Source: Coprobacillaceae bacterium UN01-12pH3A (lineage in GTDB: Bacteria > Bacillota_I > Bacilli_A > Erysipelotrichales > Coprobacillaceae). From it: a DNA stretch of 64,000 nucleotides. The translations under genes were made by a program, and so were the position numbers. A model generated the notes under the pieces. It had not been told where the DNA came from. It ran no database searches and worked only from the letters and a program-made list of their open reading frames with translations. This document shows positions 8,886 through 16,675 of the stretch, one piece after another. Within the stretch, counting starts at the first letter, position 1. Each line of letters starts with the position of its first letter. The stretch is from assembly GCA_027676805.1 (NCBI GenBank), contig JAQENU010000012.1:27068-91067 (forward strand), written 5' to 3'.

Positions 8886-9692
8886 ATGATTAAACTAATT
8901 GCAGTCGATATGGATGGTACTTTTTTAAATCATCATTTAGAATATGATCGTCAGCGTTTTCGAGAATTGTATAAAATAATGAAAGAAAATGATATTAAAT
9001 TTGTAGTTGCCAGTGGAAATCAATATTATCAGTTAAAATCTTTTTTTGAAGATTACCAGGATGAACTGATTTATGTAGCGGAAAATGGAGCATTGGTCAT
9101 CGATCAGCAGGAGGTGTTGTTTTCAGCTGATATTCCCAAAAAGGAAGTCCATCAGATTTTAAATATTCTTGAACGCTATCCTGAGATTGAAATGATCCTA
9201 TGCGGATTAAACAGTGCTTATATATCAAGTAAAGTTCCGGATGAATTCTTTAAATTAATGCAATTGTATTTACATCGTTTAGATAAAGTGGATGATTTTT
9301 ACAGTGTAGATGATCAGTTTTTGAAATTTGCCTTAACCTGTCCGCCGGAAAAAACATATCCATTAACCGATGCTTTAAAAAAAGAAATGAACGGGAAAAT
9401 TACGCCAGTCACAAGCGGACATGGCTATATTGATTTGATTGTGCCAAGCTATCATAAAGCCAGTGGTATTCAACGAATCTGTGATCGATATGGTATTTTA
9501 CCGGAGGAATGCATGGCATTTGGTGATGGCGATAATGATATCGAGATGTTGAAGCATTGCTTTTATAGCTATGCCATGAAAAACGGAAGTGACGGTGTCA
9601 AAGCTGCTGCCCGCTATGAAACTTTATCGAATGAAGAAAGCGGCGTGATTAAAGCCATAGAAAAGCATTTTAAAGAAATGAAATTAATTTAG
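8886..9692 (+). CDS. Cof-type HAD-IIB phosphatase
   Basis: The 268-residue cytosolic phosphatase of the Cof/YwpJ-like group carries motif I D-M-D-G-T-F-L, motif II V-V-A-S-G-N and motif IV F-G-D-G-D-N-D, with a C2 cap between. It is a paralogue of the genes at 4235 and 22290 but is clearly diverged from both. A GGGGGA sequence lies before the ATG. It stands alone between terminators or promoters, so context does not suggest a substrate. Confidence 0.9.
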   Translation: MIKLIAVDMDGTFLNHHLEYDRQRFRELYKIMKENDIKFVVASGNQYYQLKSFFEDYQDELIYVAENGALVIDQQEVLFSADIPKKEVHQILNILERYPEIEMILCGLNSAYISSKVPDEFFKLMQLYLHRLDKVDDFYSVDDQFLKFALTCPPEKTYPLTDALKKEMNGKITPVTSGHGYIDLIVPSYHKASGIQRICDRYGILPEECMAFGDGDNDIEMLKHCFYSYAMKNGSDGVKAAARYETLSNEESGVIKAIEKHFKEMKLI

Positions 9693-9749
9693 TATATCGA
9701 TGGTAATCTATTTAGATGGGGCATATAATAATAAAGTTAGAGGTGTAAT

Positions 9750-10385
9750 ATGAAAAAAAGAAAATCATTTTGGCTGAACGCAACAATCCTTTTTTATCTT
9801 GCTGGTTTAGCTTATTCCGTTTATTATAATTTAAACGGTCATACGGAACTCTGGTTAGTTCCTGTATCTTGTCTTGTGCCGTTTATTGTCCCGATCGTAT
9901 TTAAACTCCTACATATTAAGCTGACAGAAAGAATCATGATTTTAAATTTATTATTTTGTTTCTTTGCCGCTATTGTAGGCAGTACTTTAGGAGGTTATAA
10001 TCAGCCTTATTATGATAAGATCGTTCATTTTGGCAGTGGATTATTGCTGACGATGGCAGGCTATATCCTGTTTTGTGTTTTGAAAAAAATACGCCGTGTA
10101 GAAAATAAAGAAGATGCCTATATCATGCTGATCTTTATTAATGCATTTAATTTAGCGATAGCGGTACTATGGGAATTTTATGAATATTCGATGCTGGTCT
10201 TTTTCAATTATGACTGTATCAATCACTATTCAACAGGAATTCATGACAGCATGACCGATATGCTTTGTGCCTGTGTCGGCGGACTGTTGATTACATTAGG
10301 CATTTATCATTCTTATCACCGTCATAAACCCAATTTTTTAACGAAAATTTATGAAGAGCTGTTTGATGCAAATGAAAAGGTTTGA
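9750..10385 (+). CDS. Polytopic membrane protein, YjdF/DUF2238-like
   Basis: The 211-residue integral membrane protein has about six hydrophobic segments. Y-D-K-I-V-H-F-G-S-G, W-E-F-Y-E-Y and an H-D-S-M-T-D-M motif near the end resemble the YjdF/DUF2238 family, whose function is unknown. The conserved Asp, His and Glu residues in or beside the membrane suggest an enzymatic or ion-binding site. The ribosome site is AGAGGTG. It has its own terminator and is probably not part of the spoVA operon that follows. Confidence 0.6.
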   Translation: MKKRKSFWLNATILFYLAGLAYSVYYNLNGHTELWLVPVSCLVPFIVPIVFKLLHIKLTERIMILNLLFCFFAAIVGSTLGGYNQPYYDKIVHFGSGLLLTMAGYILFCVLKKIRRVENKEDAYIMLIFINAFNLAIAVLWEFYEYSMLVFFNYDCINHYSTGIHDSMTDMLCACVGGLLITLGIYHSYHRHKPNFLTKIYEELFDANEKV

Positions 10386-10403
10386 GTTTCTCAAATCTTT
10401 TTC
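10379..10403 (+). terminator. Intrinsic terminator before the spoVA operon
   Basis: TTTGAG (10381-10386) and CTCAAA (10390-10395), extended by flanking GG/TC pairing, precede a run of Ts. The stop codon is inside the stem. Confidence 0.7.
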
Positions 10404-10408
10404 TTTTT

Positions 10409-10437
10409 GCATATAATCGACATCTTTATACATACTA
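10409..10437 (+). promoter_or_regulatory. Sigma-G/sigma-F type (forespore) promoter of spoVAC
   Basis: GCATA (10409-10413), a 17-base spacer and CATACTA (10431-10437). These fit the forespore consensus (GHATR with CATNNTA at 17-18 spacing). The site lies 18 bases before the spoVAC start and right after a terminator, where a sigma-G promoter is expected for spoVA. Confidence 0.7.
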
Positions 10438-10454
10438 TCATTGAGGTGATAAAA

Positions 10455-10892
10455 ATGGATGAAACAAAATACAACAAAATTGCCGACAGCTGTAAACCAA
10501 AAAGCAGTATTGTGAAAAACTGCATTAATGCGTTTATTTTTGGTGGAGTTATTGCAGTGATCGGTCAATTCTTATTAGAGTTTTATATGGAGCTTCTAAA
10601 TGTCGGACAAGAAAAAGCAACCGCACCGATGATCATTACAATCGTATTTATTACGTGTTTATTGACCGGATTTGGTGTGTTTGATAAGATTGCCAAACAT
10701 GCTGGGGCAGGAACGTTTATTCCAATCACAGGGTTCGCAAATGCGATGAGCAGTGCTGCTTTAGAAAGCAAGAGCGAGGGATTAATTCAAGGGATCGGTT
10801 CTAATATCTTTAAATATGGCGGCAGTGTCATTACATACGGAATTGTATCTTCATTTATTTTCGGGGTGATTCGTTATGTCTTCAAAATCTAG
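10455..10892 (+). CDS. spoVAC: Stage V sporulation protein AC
   Basis: SpoVAC is a forespore inner-membrane protein of the SpoVA channel that loads dipicolinic acid into the spore core and releases it in germination; in B. subtilis it acts as a mechanosensitive channel. The 145 residues include several membrane helices and the family's soluble link G-V-F-D-K-I-A-K-H-A-G-A-G followed by P-I-T-G-F-A-N-A. ATG 10455 follows GAGGTG by 7 bases; the upstream in-frame ATG at 10407 lies in the promoter. It overlaps spoVAD by 17 bases. Confidence 0.93.
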   Translation: MDETKYNKIADSCKPKSSIVKNCINAFIFGGVIAVIGQFLLEFYMELLNVGQEKATAPMIITIVFITCLLTGFGVFDKIAKHAGAGTFIPITGFANAMSSAALESKSEGLIQGIGSNIFKYGGSVITYGIVSSFIFGVIRYVFKI

Positions 10893-11877
10893 CACCCATT
10901 TTTTCCATAACGTCTATGTTCAAAGTACCGGAACCTGTGCCGGACCGATGGAACATACCGGACCGTTAGGAAGTTATTTTGATGTTTACTTCGATGATTT
11001 GTATTGTCACCAGAAGACCTTTGAAAAAGGGGAAAGAGAAATGCAGAAAGTGGCAATTAACAGCTGCCTGCAAAAAGCAAAGAAAAAACCGAATGATATT
11101 GATTTGATTTTAGGCGGCGATCTTACGAATCAGATCACTGCCACGTCATATACAGCGGCTAAATATCCTGTGCCTTACATCGGGATTTACGGAGCCTGTT
11201 CTTCTTCATGCTTAAGTATGGGCGTTAGCAGCATGCTGATCGAATCAAACTATTTTTCTTCTGTTTTAGCGTTTGTTTCTTCACACAACGCAACCGCAGA
11301 ACGTCAATATCGCTATCCGCTTGAATATGGTATCCAAAAACCGGAAACAACCACTTATACTGCTACCGGAGCAGGAGCAATCTTATTATCCAATCAGCCG
11401 TCAGACATCCGTATTGAGGCTGTGACTTTTGGAAAAGTGATTGATTTCAAGCAAACGAATGTTAATGATATGGGACGTGCCATGGCACCTGCGGCTTATG
11501 ATACTTTAAAACAGCATTTTACAGATACCAATCGTGACTTTAACAGCTATGATTTGATCGTAACCGGGGATTTATCGGATTACGGCAAAAAGATTTTAAC
11601 CAAGATGTTTGAAGAAGATAATATGGAAGTCAATCATTACAATGACTGTGGAACACTGCTTTATGATATAGAAAAGCAGGATGTCTTTTTAGGCGGAAGC
11701 GGCTGTGCCTGCAGTGCCTTGGTTACCTACGGTTATATTATGGATCAGTTAAGACAAAAGAAATGGAAAAAAGTATTGATCGTAGCTACCGGAGCTTTGA
11801 TGTCCCCAATTACGATCATGCAGAAGGAAAGTGTTCCTTCAATTGCACATGCGATTAGTTTGGAGGTGTGTGACTAA
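10876..11877 (+). CDS. spoVAD: Stage V sporulation protein AD
   Basis: SpoVAD is the soluble, membrane-associated SpoVA subunit with a thiolase-like fold that binds dipicolinic acid. The 333 residues include the family opening S-T-G-T-C-A-G-P-M-E-H-T-G-P-L-G, a central Y-G-A-C-S-S-S-C segment and the closing A-T-G-A-L-M-S-P. Length matches the family. It overlaps spoVAC by 17 bases and spoVAE by one (TAATG), consistent with one co-translated unit. Confidence 0.95.
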   Translation: MSSKSSTHFFHNVYVQSTGTCAGPMEHTGPLGSYFDVYFDDLYCHQKTFEKGEREMQKVAINSCLQKAKKKPNDIDLILGGDLTNQITATSYTAAKYPVPYIGIYGACSSSCLSMGVSSMLIESNYFSSVLAFVSSHNATAERQYRYPLEYGIQKPETTTYTATGAGAILLSNQPSDIRIEAVTFGKVIDFKQTNVNDMGRAMAPAAYDTLKQHFTDTNRDFNSYDLIVTGDLSDYGKKILTKMFEEDNMEVNHYNDCGTLLYDIEKQDVFLGGSGCACSALVTYGYIMDQLRQKKWKKVLIVATGALMSPITIMQKESVPSIAHAISLEVCD

Positions 11878-12227
11878 TGGATTATGTACTTGCCTTTGTG
11901 TTTTGTGGTGCCATCTGTGTCATCGCCCAGCTGATTTATGAGCTTACTTCATGGACACCGGGACATATTACCAGCTTATTTGTTTGTATCGGTTCGTTCT
12001 TAGATTTATTTCATATTTATGATCGCTTAATTGGTATTTTCCATGCCGGAGCATTGCTTCCGATAACCAGCTTCGGACATTCCTTGATGCATGGGGCTTT
12101 AGAAAAAGTATCTGAATATGGATTGCTTGGATTGACCATGGGAATGTTTGATCTGACAGCAGCCGGAATTACGACGGCGATCCTATTTGGTTTTATTGTC
12201 GCTATTATCTTTAAACCACGTTCATGA
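11877..12227 (+). CDS. spoVAE: Stage V sporulation protein AE (AEB type)
   Basis: This 116-residue membrane protein is the SpoVAEB-type subunit of the dipicolinate channel. Three to four hydrophobic segments surround the family motif H-A-G-A-L-L-P-I-T-S-F-G-H-S, which parallels the A-G-A-G-T-F-I-P-I-T-G-F segment of SpoVAC and shows the two are related. It starts on the A of the spoVAD stop and overlaps spoVAF by four bases (ATGA). Confidence 0.93.
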   Translation: MDYVLAFVFCGAICVIAQLIYELTSWTPGHITSLFVCIGSFLDLFHIYDRLIGIFHAGALLPITSFGHSLMHGALEKVSEYGLLGLTMGMFDLTAAGITTAILFGFIVAIIFKPRS

Positions 12228-13537
12228 ATCAATCCTACGATTATTCTAAGCGAATCATTCAGTCAGGAAAGCATGTTTATACCATTGAATTTATTACCAG
12301 TCTCGTCAGTGATGATCAGATCACGATGCTTTGTGCTGGGATAGAGCTCATTAAAGATCCAAAAGATTTAGATGGAAATCTCTTTAACGGCAGTGTCAAA
12401 AAAGTAACGGATTTAAGCACCTTGGATCTTGCCTTATTATCCGGAAATGCCGTTATTGAAGTAGAACAGCAATATTATGTATTAGAAGTAAGAAAATACC
12501 CCAGCCGTTCAATCAATGAACCGGAAACGGAAAAAAGCGTACGTGGGGCAAAAGACGGATTTGTTGAACAGCTGTTAACGAATACCGGACTGATTCGCCG
12601 TCGTATTCGTAATCCGTCCCTAACCTTTGAAATCATCACGATTGGCTCTTTGGCACCGATCGATGTATGTTTATGTTATATAGATGAAATATGTGATCCT
12701 GAAATCAAAGCGGATATTCAGGAACGTTTGAAAAATGTATCGACTAAAGATTTAGTGATGTCGGATCGAGCTTTAGAGGAATTGCTTATTCATCAGGTGT
12801 ATAATCCCTATCCGTTAGTTCGCTACAGTGAAAGACCGGATATCGTTTCTACCCATTTGACGAAGGGAAACTTTGCGATTATCACAGATACGTCAGCCTC
12901 GGTCATGATGCTGCCGACGTCTTTATCTGAAATTTTAGAGCATGTCGAAGAACATCGCCAAGTGCCGATTATTGGAACTATGATTCGCTTAGTTCGTTTA
13001 TTGGCGGTGTTTCTTTCTGTATATTTGGTTCCCTTTTGGCTGCTTACACTGATGAACGGAAATAAAGGAATTTTCTTGTTTGCGGGAGTCAACGATTTGG
13101 AATTTAATCATTTATTAATGCAGTTATTTGTGGTGGAGATTGCCATCGAGCTCTTGCGTATTGCGACCATTCATACCCCAACCGGGCTCTCCAGTGCGAT
13201 GGGGATCATCGCCGCAGTCCTGTTAGGCGAAATGGCGATCGATATGGGACTGTTTATACCTGAAATTCTTTTGTATAGTGCCATCAGCAATGTCGGCGGC
13301 TTTGCCACCCCGAACTATGAGCTTTCATTAGCCAACAAGTATATTAAGTTAGGGATGATTCTAGCTATTTGGATATTCCATAATGTCGGCTTTGTCTTAT
13401 ATAACTTCATATTAATTCTTTATCTGATGCATCTGCATATTTTTGGCTATGACTATCTATATCCTTTTGTTCCTTTCGATCCTAAGAAAGTGCTGTACTT
13501 TTTTATACGTAAACCAAAATCAAGCAAAGCGAAGTGA
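12224..13537 (+). CDS. spoVAF: Stage V sporulation protein AF (GerA-family)
   Basis: SpoVAF resembles the A subunits of GerA-type germinant receptors and associates with the spore inner membrane. The 437 residues have a soluble N-terminal domain to about 245 (R-G-A-K-D-G-F-V-E, L-I-R-R-R-I-R) and a membrane region with P-T-G-L-S-S-A-M-G. B. subtilis SpoVAF is nearer 490 residues, so this copy is short. No spoVAA, AB or AEA gene lies upstream, so the operon is AC-AD-AE-AF only. The stop lies inside the terminator. Confidence 0.9.
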   Translation: MNQSYDYSKRIIQSGKHVYTIEFITSLVSDDQITMLCAGIELIKDPKDLDGNLFNGSVKKVTDLSTLDLALLSGNAVIEVEQQYYVLEVRKYPSRSINEPETEKSVRGAKDGFVEQLLTNTGLIRRRIRNPSLTFEIITIGSLAPIDVCLCYIDEICDPEIKADIQERLKNVSTKDLVMSDRALEELLIHQVYNPYPLVRYSERPDIVSTHLTKGNFAIITDTSASVMMLPTSLSEILEHVEEHRQVPIIGTMIRLVRLLAVFLSVYLVPFWLLTLMNGNKGIFLFAGVNDLEFNHLLMQLFVVEIAIELLRIATIHTPTGLSSAMGIIAAVLLGEMAIDMGLFIPEILLYSAISNVGGFATPNYELSLANKYIKLGMILAIWIFHNVGFVLYNFILILYLMHLHIFGYDYLYPFVPFDPKKVLYFFIRKPKSSKAK

Positions 13538-13556
13538 CACTCATTTCGCTTTTTAT
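13526..13556 (+). terminator. Intrinsic terminator after spoVAF
   Basis: GCGAAGTGA (13529-13537) pairs with TCATTTCGC (13541-13549, one G-T pair), followed by TTTTTA. Confidence 0.8.
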
Positions 13557-13608
13557 TATGTAGTTTTTTAAGAAGAAATATGATAAAATCATAAATTAGA
13601 GGTGGAAT

Positions 13609-14334
13609 ATGGAAGAATATCGTGTATCTCTTGATCAATTTGTTGGACCGTTAGATCTTTTACTGCATTTGATCAAAGAAAAAGAAATGGATTTAGAAAA
13701 CTTAGAACTTTCAAAGATAACCGATCAATATTTAGATTATCTGCATCAGTATCAAGCTGTTAATCTTGAAGTGGCAAGTGAGTATTTAGTCATGGCCAGT
13801 TCTTTGATTGAATTAAAAAGTAAAATGCTGCTGCCGATTGAAGTGGTTAAGATCAACGAAGATTATGAAGAAGATCCTCGTGAAGCACTTATCAAGCGTT
13901 TGATCGAATATAAAAAATATAAGGATGTCGTTGAAAATTTTAAGGAACATTATGAATCCCGTCAGCAGTTTTATATCAAGTCAAGCAGTTCGATGGAAGA
14001 ATATGCCATTGATACAGCTAATCTGATCCCTGATAATTTACAGATTTATGATTTGATGAAAGCGATGCAGAAAATGTATCAGCGCAAGATCTTGTCTTCT
14101 CCTTTAATCACATCTGTCGGCAAAAAAGAAATATCGATCGATGACCGTTGTGATGAAATCCGCCATTATTTTAAAAATCACCGAAAAGTTAATTTTGAAG
14201 AATTATTTGATCATCCAACTCGTCATTATTTCGTCGTCACTTTTTTAGCGATTCTGACTTTAGCGAATAAAAAGGAATTAACGATTACGCAGGAAAAGCA
14301 GTTTGATCAGATATTTTTGGAGGCTATGGAATGA
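13609..14334 (+). CDS. scpA: Segregation and condensation protein A
   Basis: ScpA is the kleisin that joins the SMC dimer and ScpB in the bacterial condensin complex on the nucleoid. The 241 residues open with the family signature F-V-G-P-L-D-L-L-L-H-L-I-K, followed by L-E-V-A-S-E-Y-L-V-M-A and L-I-E-L-K-S-K-M-L-L-P, and end in a winged-helix domain that would contact the SMC head. GAGGTGG precedes the ATG. It overlaps scpB by four bases (ATGA). Confidence 0.96.
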   Translation: MEEYRVSLDQFVGPLDLLLHLIKEKEMDLENLELSKITDQYLDYLHQYQAVNLEVASEYLVMASSLIELKSKMLLPIEVVKINEDYEEDPREALIKRLIEYKKYKDVVENFKEHYESRQQFYIKSSSSMEEYAIDTANLIPDNLQIYDLMKAMQKMYQRKILSSPLITSVGKKEISIDDRCDEIRHYFKNHRKVNFEELFDHPTRHYFVVTFLAILTLANKKELTITQEKQFDQIFLEAME

Positions 14335-14924
14335 ATGTAAATACATATAGAGCGGTCATTGAAGGGGTATTGTTTTTAACCGGTGATGAAGGCTGCGGCG
14401 TAAAAGAAATGGCAGCAATTTTAGAGCTGTCAGTAAAAGAAACAGAATCGATTATGCAAGATATGATGGAACAGTTTGAAGCAGATGACCAAAAAGGATT
14501 GATGATCGTCTATTTAGGCGGTAAATATAAATTAGCAACAAAAACACAGTTTAAACCTTACTTTGAAAAGATGGTCAGTCAGGCAGAAGCCAGCTTGTCT
14601 AATGCGGCTTTGGAAACATTGGCCATCATTGCTTATAATCAGCCGGTGACAAGGACCAAAATAGAAGAGATCCGTGGGGTCAGCAGTGATGCCATGGTCA
14701 GAAAACTGCAGGCAAAAGCGCTCATTAAAGAAGTTGGGCGTGAAGATACACCGGGTAAACCTATTTTGTATGGTGTCAGCGAAGAATTTATGGATGCTTT
14801 TAATCTTGCTTCATTAGATGAATTGCCGGATTTGCAGAATATTGCTCAAACCAGCATGGAAGAAGATCTGTTCGACGCTAAATATCGCGAAGAAGATGAC
14901 AAAACAAACGAATCTGTGGGATAG
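14331..14924 (+). CDS. scpB: Segregation and condensation protein B
   Basis: ScpB dimers bind the ScpA kleisin and regulate SMC ATPase activity. The 197 residues form two winged-helix domains; the second carries the family motif L-A-I-I-A-Y-N-Q-P-V-T-R and I-R-G-V-S-S-D-A. The acidic C-terminal tail is normal for the family. It is co-translated with scpA, and its stop lies in the terminator stem. Confidence 0.96.
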   Translation: MNVNTYRAVIEGVLFLTGDEGCGVKEMAAILELSVKETESIMQDMMEQFEADDQKGLMIVYLGGKYKLATKTQFKPYFEKMVSQAEASLSNAALETLAIIAYNQPVTRTKIEEIRGVSSDAMVRKLQAKALIKEVGREDTPGKPILYGVSEEFMDAFNLASLDELPDLQNIAQTSMEEDLFDAKYREEDDKTNESVG

Positions 14925-14944
14925 CCGATCGGTTATCCTTTTTC
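14917..14944 (+). terminator. Intrinsic terminator after scpB
   Basis: GGATAGCC (14919-14926), loop GATC and GGTTATCC (14931-14938), then TTTTTC. Confidence 0.75.
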
Positions 14945-15016
14945 TATATAATTTTTATTTTAATTTATGATTATTTGATGTAGAATAGAGGTATCATGAT
15001 AGTAGGAGGATATGAA

Positions 15017-16444
15017 ATGGCAGAATTAACACCAAAGAAAACAAAAGTAATTTGTACGATCGGTCCCGCTTCTTCAACAGAAGATACATTGACTGCGATG
15101 GTCAAAGCCGGAATGAATTGTATGCGTCTTAACTTTTCACATGGGACTCATCCGGATCATTTAGAAAAGATTCAGATGATGAGAAAGATCAATGACAGTT
15201 TAGGAACAAATGTCGCTATTTTATTAGATACAAAAGGTCCGGAAATCCGTACAGGAGATTTTGAAAACGGACAGATTGAAATCGTTAAAGGTGACCAAGT
15301 CGTTGTATGCTATGAAGATGTATTAGGGAATAAAGAGCGTTTCTCTATTACGTATAAAAACCTTTATATGGATGTGAAAGCGGGGGATCACATCTTAGTA
15401 AATGACGGACAAATGGATTTATTAGTCGACAGCATTAAAGACCGAGATATCTATTGTACCTGTTTAAATGATGGAATCCTAAAAAATAAACGTGGAATCA
15501 ATGTTCCCGGAATTAAGCTAGGATTTGATTATTTATCAGAAAAAGATATTTCCGATATTATCTTCGGGTGTGAAAATAAAGTGGATTTCATTGCCGCTTC
15601 ATTTGTTCGCCGTGCTCAAGACGTTTTAGATGTCAGAAGATTGTTAGTAGAACATGACTGTCCGGAAATTCAGATCATTGCCAAGATTGAAAACCAAGAA
15701 GGGGTCGAAAATATGGATGAGATCCTTGAAGTGGTAGATGGCATCATGGTAGCCCGTGGGGACTTAGGGGTAGAAATTCCAGGTGATTTAGTTCCGGTTG
15801 TACAGAAAAAATTAATTAAGAAATGTAATGCGGTGGGAAAAATCGTTATTACAGCTACACAAATGTTAGAAAGTATGCAGCAAAATCCAAGACCGACACG
15901 TGCGGAAGTATCAGATGTCGCTAATGCGATTCATGATGGAACGGACTGCATCATGTTGTCAGGAGAATCTGCCTCTGGGAAATATCCGGTAGAAGCCGTT
16001 GCGATGATGGCACAGATTGCCCGCACAACAGAAGACAATTTGGATTATGGTCATTTACATCGCCGTGCCTTGCGTACAGCACCTGCTGATAAATCAGAAG
16101 CGATCTGCTTATCGGTAGCGGAATTAGCCATGCAGTTTGATGTAAAAGCAATCATCGCGTTTACAAAATCAGGATTCACAGCGCGTAAAATGTCACGCTA
16201 TCGCCCGGAATGTCAGCTGATTGCAGCGACACCGGATTTAGATGCGATGCAGAAGCTTGCTTTAAACTGGGGTGTTATTCCGGCTTATTGTAAATCTATG
16301 AAAAGCAGTGAAGCCATGCTGAATTTAGCAGAAGTAATTGCGAAAGAAAATGGCGTTAAATCTGGAGAAACAATCATTGTGACCGGAGGAACACCGGGGA
16401 TCAGTGGAGCAACCAATTTCCTACATTTAATCGAAGTAAAATAA
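15017..16444 (+). CDS. pyk: Pyruvate kinase
   Basis: Pyruvate kinase converts phosphoenolpyruvate and ADP to pyruvate and ATP in glycolysis. The 475 residues show T-K-V-I-C-T-I-G-P-A-S, L-D-T-K-G-P-E-I-R-T-G and the family signature around I-I-A-K-I-E-N-Q-E-G; M-V-A-R-G-D-L-G-V-E-I-P follows. The extra C-terminal PEP-utiliser-like domain of B. subtilis Pyk (about 585 residues) is absent. AGGAGGA (15004-15010) is 6 bases before ATG 15017, so I choose this over the in-frame ATG at 14996. Confidence 0.97.
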   Translation: MAELTPKKTKVICTIGPASSTEDTLTAMVKAGMNCMRLNFSHGTHPDHLEKIQMMRKINDSLGTNVAILLDTKGPEIRTGDFENGQIEIVKGDQVVVCYEDVLGNKERFSITYKNLYMDVKAGDHILVNDGQMDLLVDSIKDRDIYCTCLNDGILKNKRGINVPGIKLGFDYLSEKDISDIIFGCENKVDFIAASFVRRAQDVLDVRRLLVEHDCPEIQIIAKIENQEGVENMDEILEVVDGIMVARGDLGVEIPGDLVPVVQKKLIKKCNAVGKIVITATQMLESMQQNPRPTRAEVSDVANAIHDGTDCIMLSGESASGKYPVEAVAMMAQIARTTEDNLDYGHLHRRALRTAPADKSEAICLSVAELAMQFDVKAIIAFTKSGFTARKMSRYRPECQLIAATPDLDAMQKLALNWGVIPAYCKSMKSSEAMLNLAEVIAKENGVKSGETIIVTGGTPGISGATNFLHLIEVK

Positions 16445-16468
16445 GTCACCGATGGTGACTTATTTTTT
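16438..16468. terminator. Bidirectional terminator between pyk and a small minus-strand gene
   Basis: AATAAGTCACC (16440-16450), loop GAT and GGTGACTTATT (16454-16464) with T and A runs on either side. The stops of both neighbouring genes lie within it. Confidence 0.85.
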
Positions 16469-16559
16469 CTTCTTCCTGATGGTTTAGTTTCAATGCACAA
16501 AAGATAAACAACAATAAAATAAAGATTCCAATTCCTAACAATAAATAGATCCAAATCAT
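16446..16559 (-). CDS. Small 37-residue membrane protein, unknown
   Basis: This frame is too short for ordinary ORF calling. It starts at ATG 16559-16557 with GAGGTG six bases upstream and ends at TGA 16448-16446, inside the bidirectional terminator. The product has one N-terminal transmembrane helix of about 22 residues (M-I-W-I-Y-L-L-L-G-I-G, then I-F-I-L-L-L-F-I-F) and a polar tail with E-E-E-K. A TATAAT on the minus strand (16603-16598) could be its -10, but the -35 is poor. The good ribosome site and own terminator support a real gene; I do not recognise the family. Confidence 0.55.
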   Translation of the reverse strand: MIWIYLLLGIGIFILLLFIFCALKLNHQEEEKISHHR

Positions 16560-16675
16560 AAAAAACACCTCAATTTAGGTATTGGCAGAGTTTTGTTAAT
16601 TATACGTTAAGTTTATGTTACGTATATTTATTTCGGTATTTATTTATGTTAAAGTTGTGTTATGAGGTGGAATTA

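Noticed and set aside
12224..13537. Germinant receptor A subunit (GerAA)
   Set aside because: Its place at the end of spoVAC-AD-AE and the absence of B and C subunits identify it as SpoVAF.
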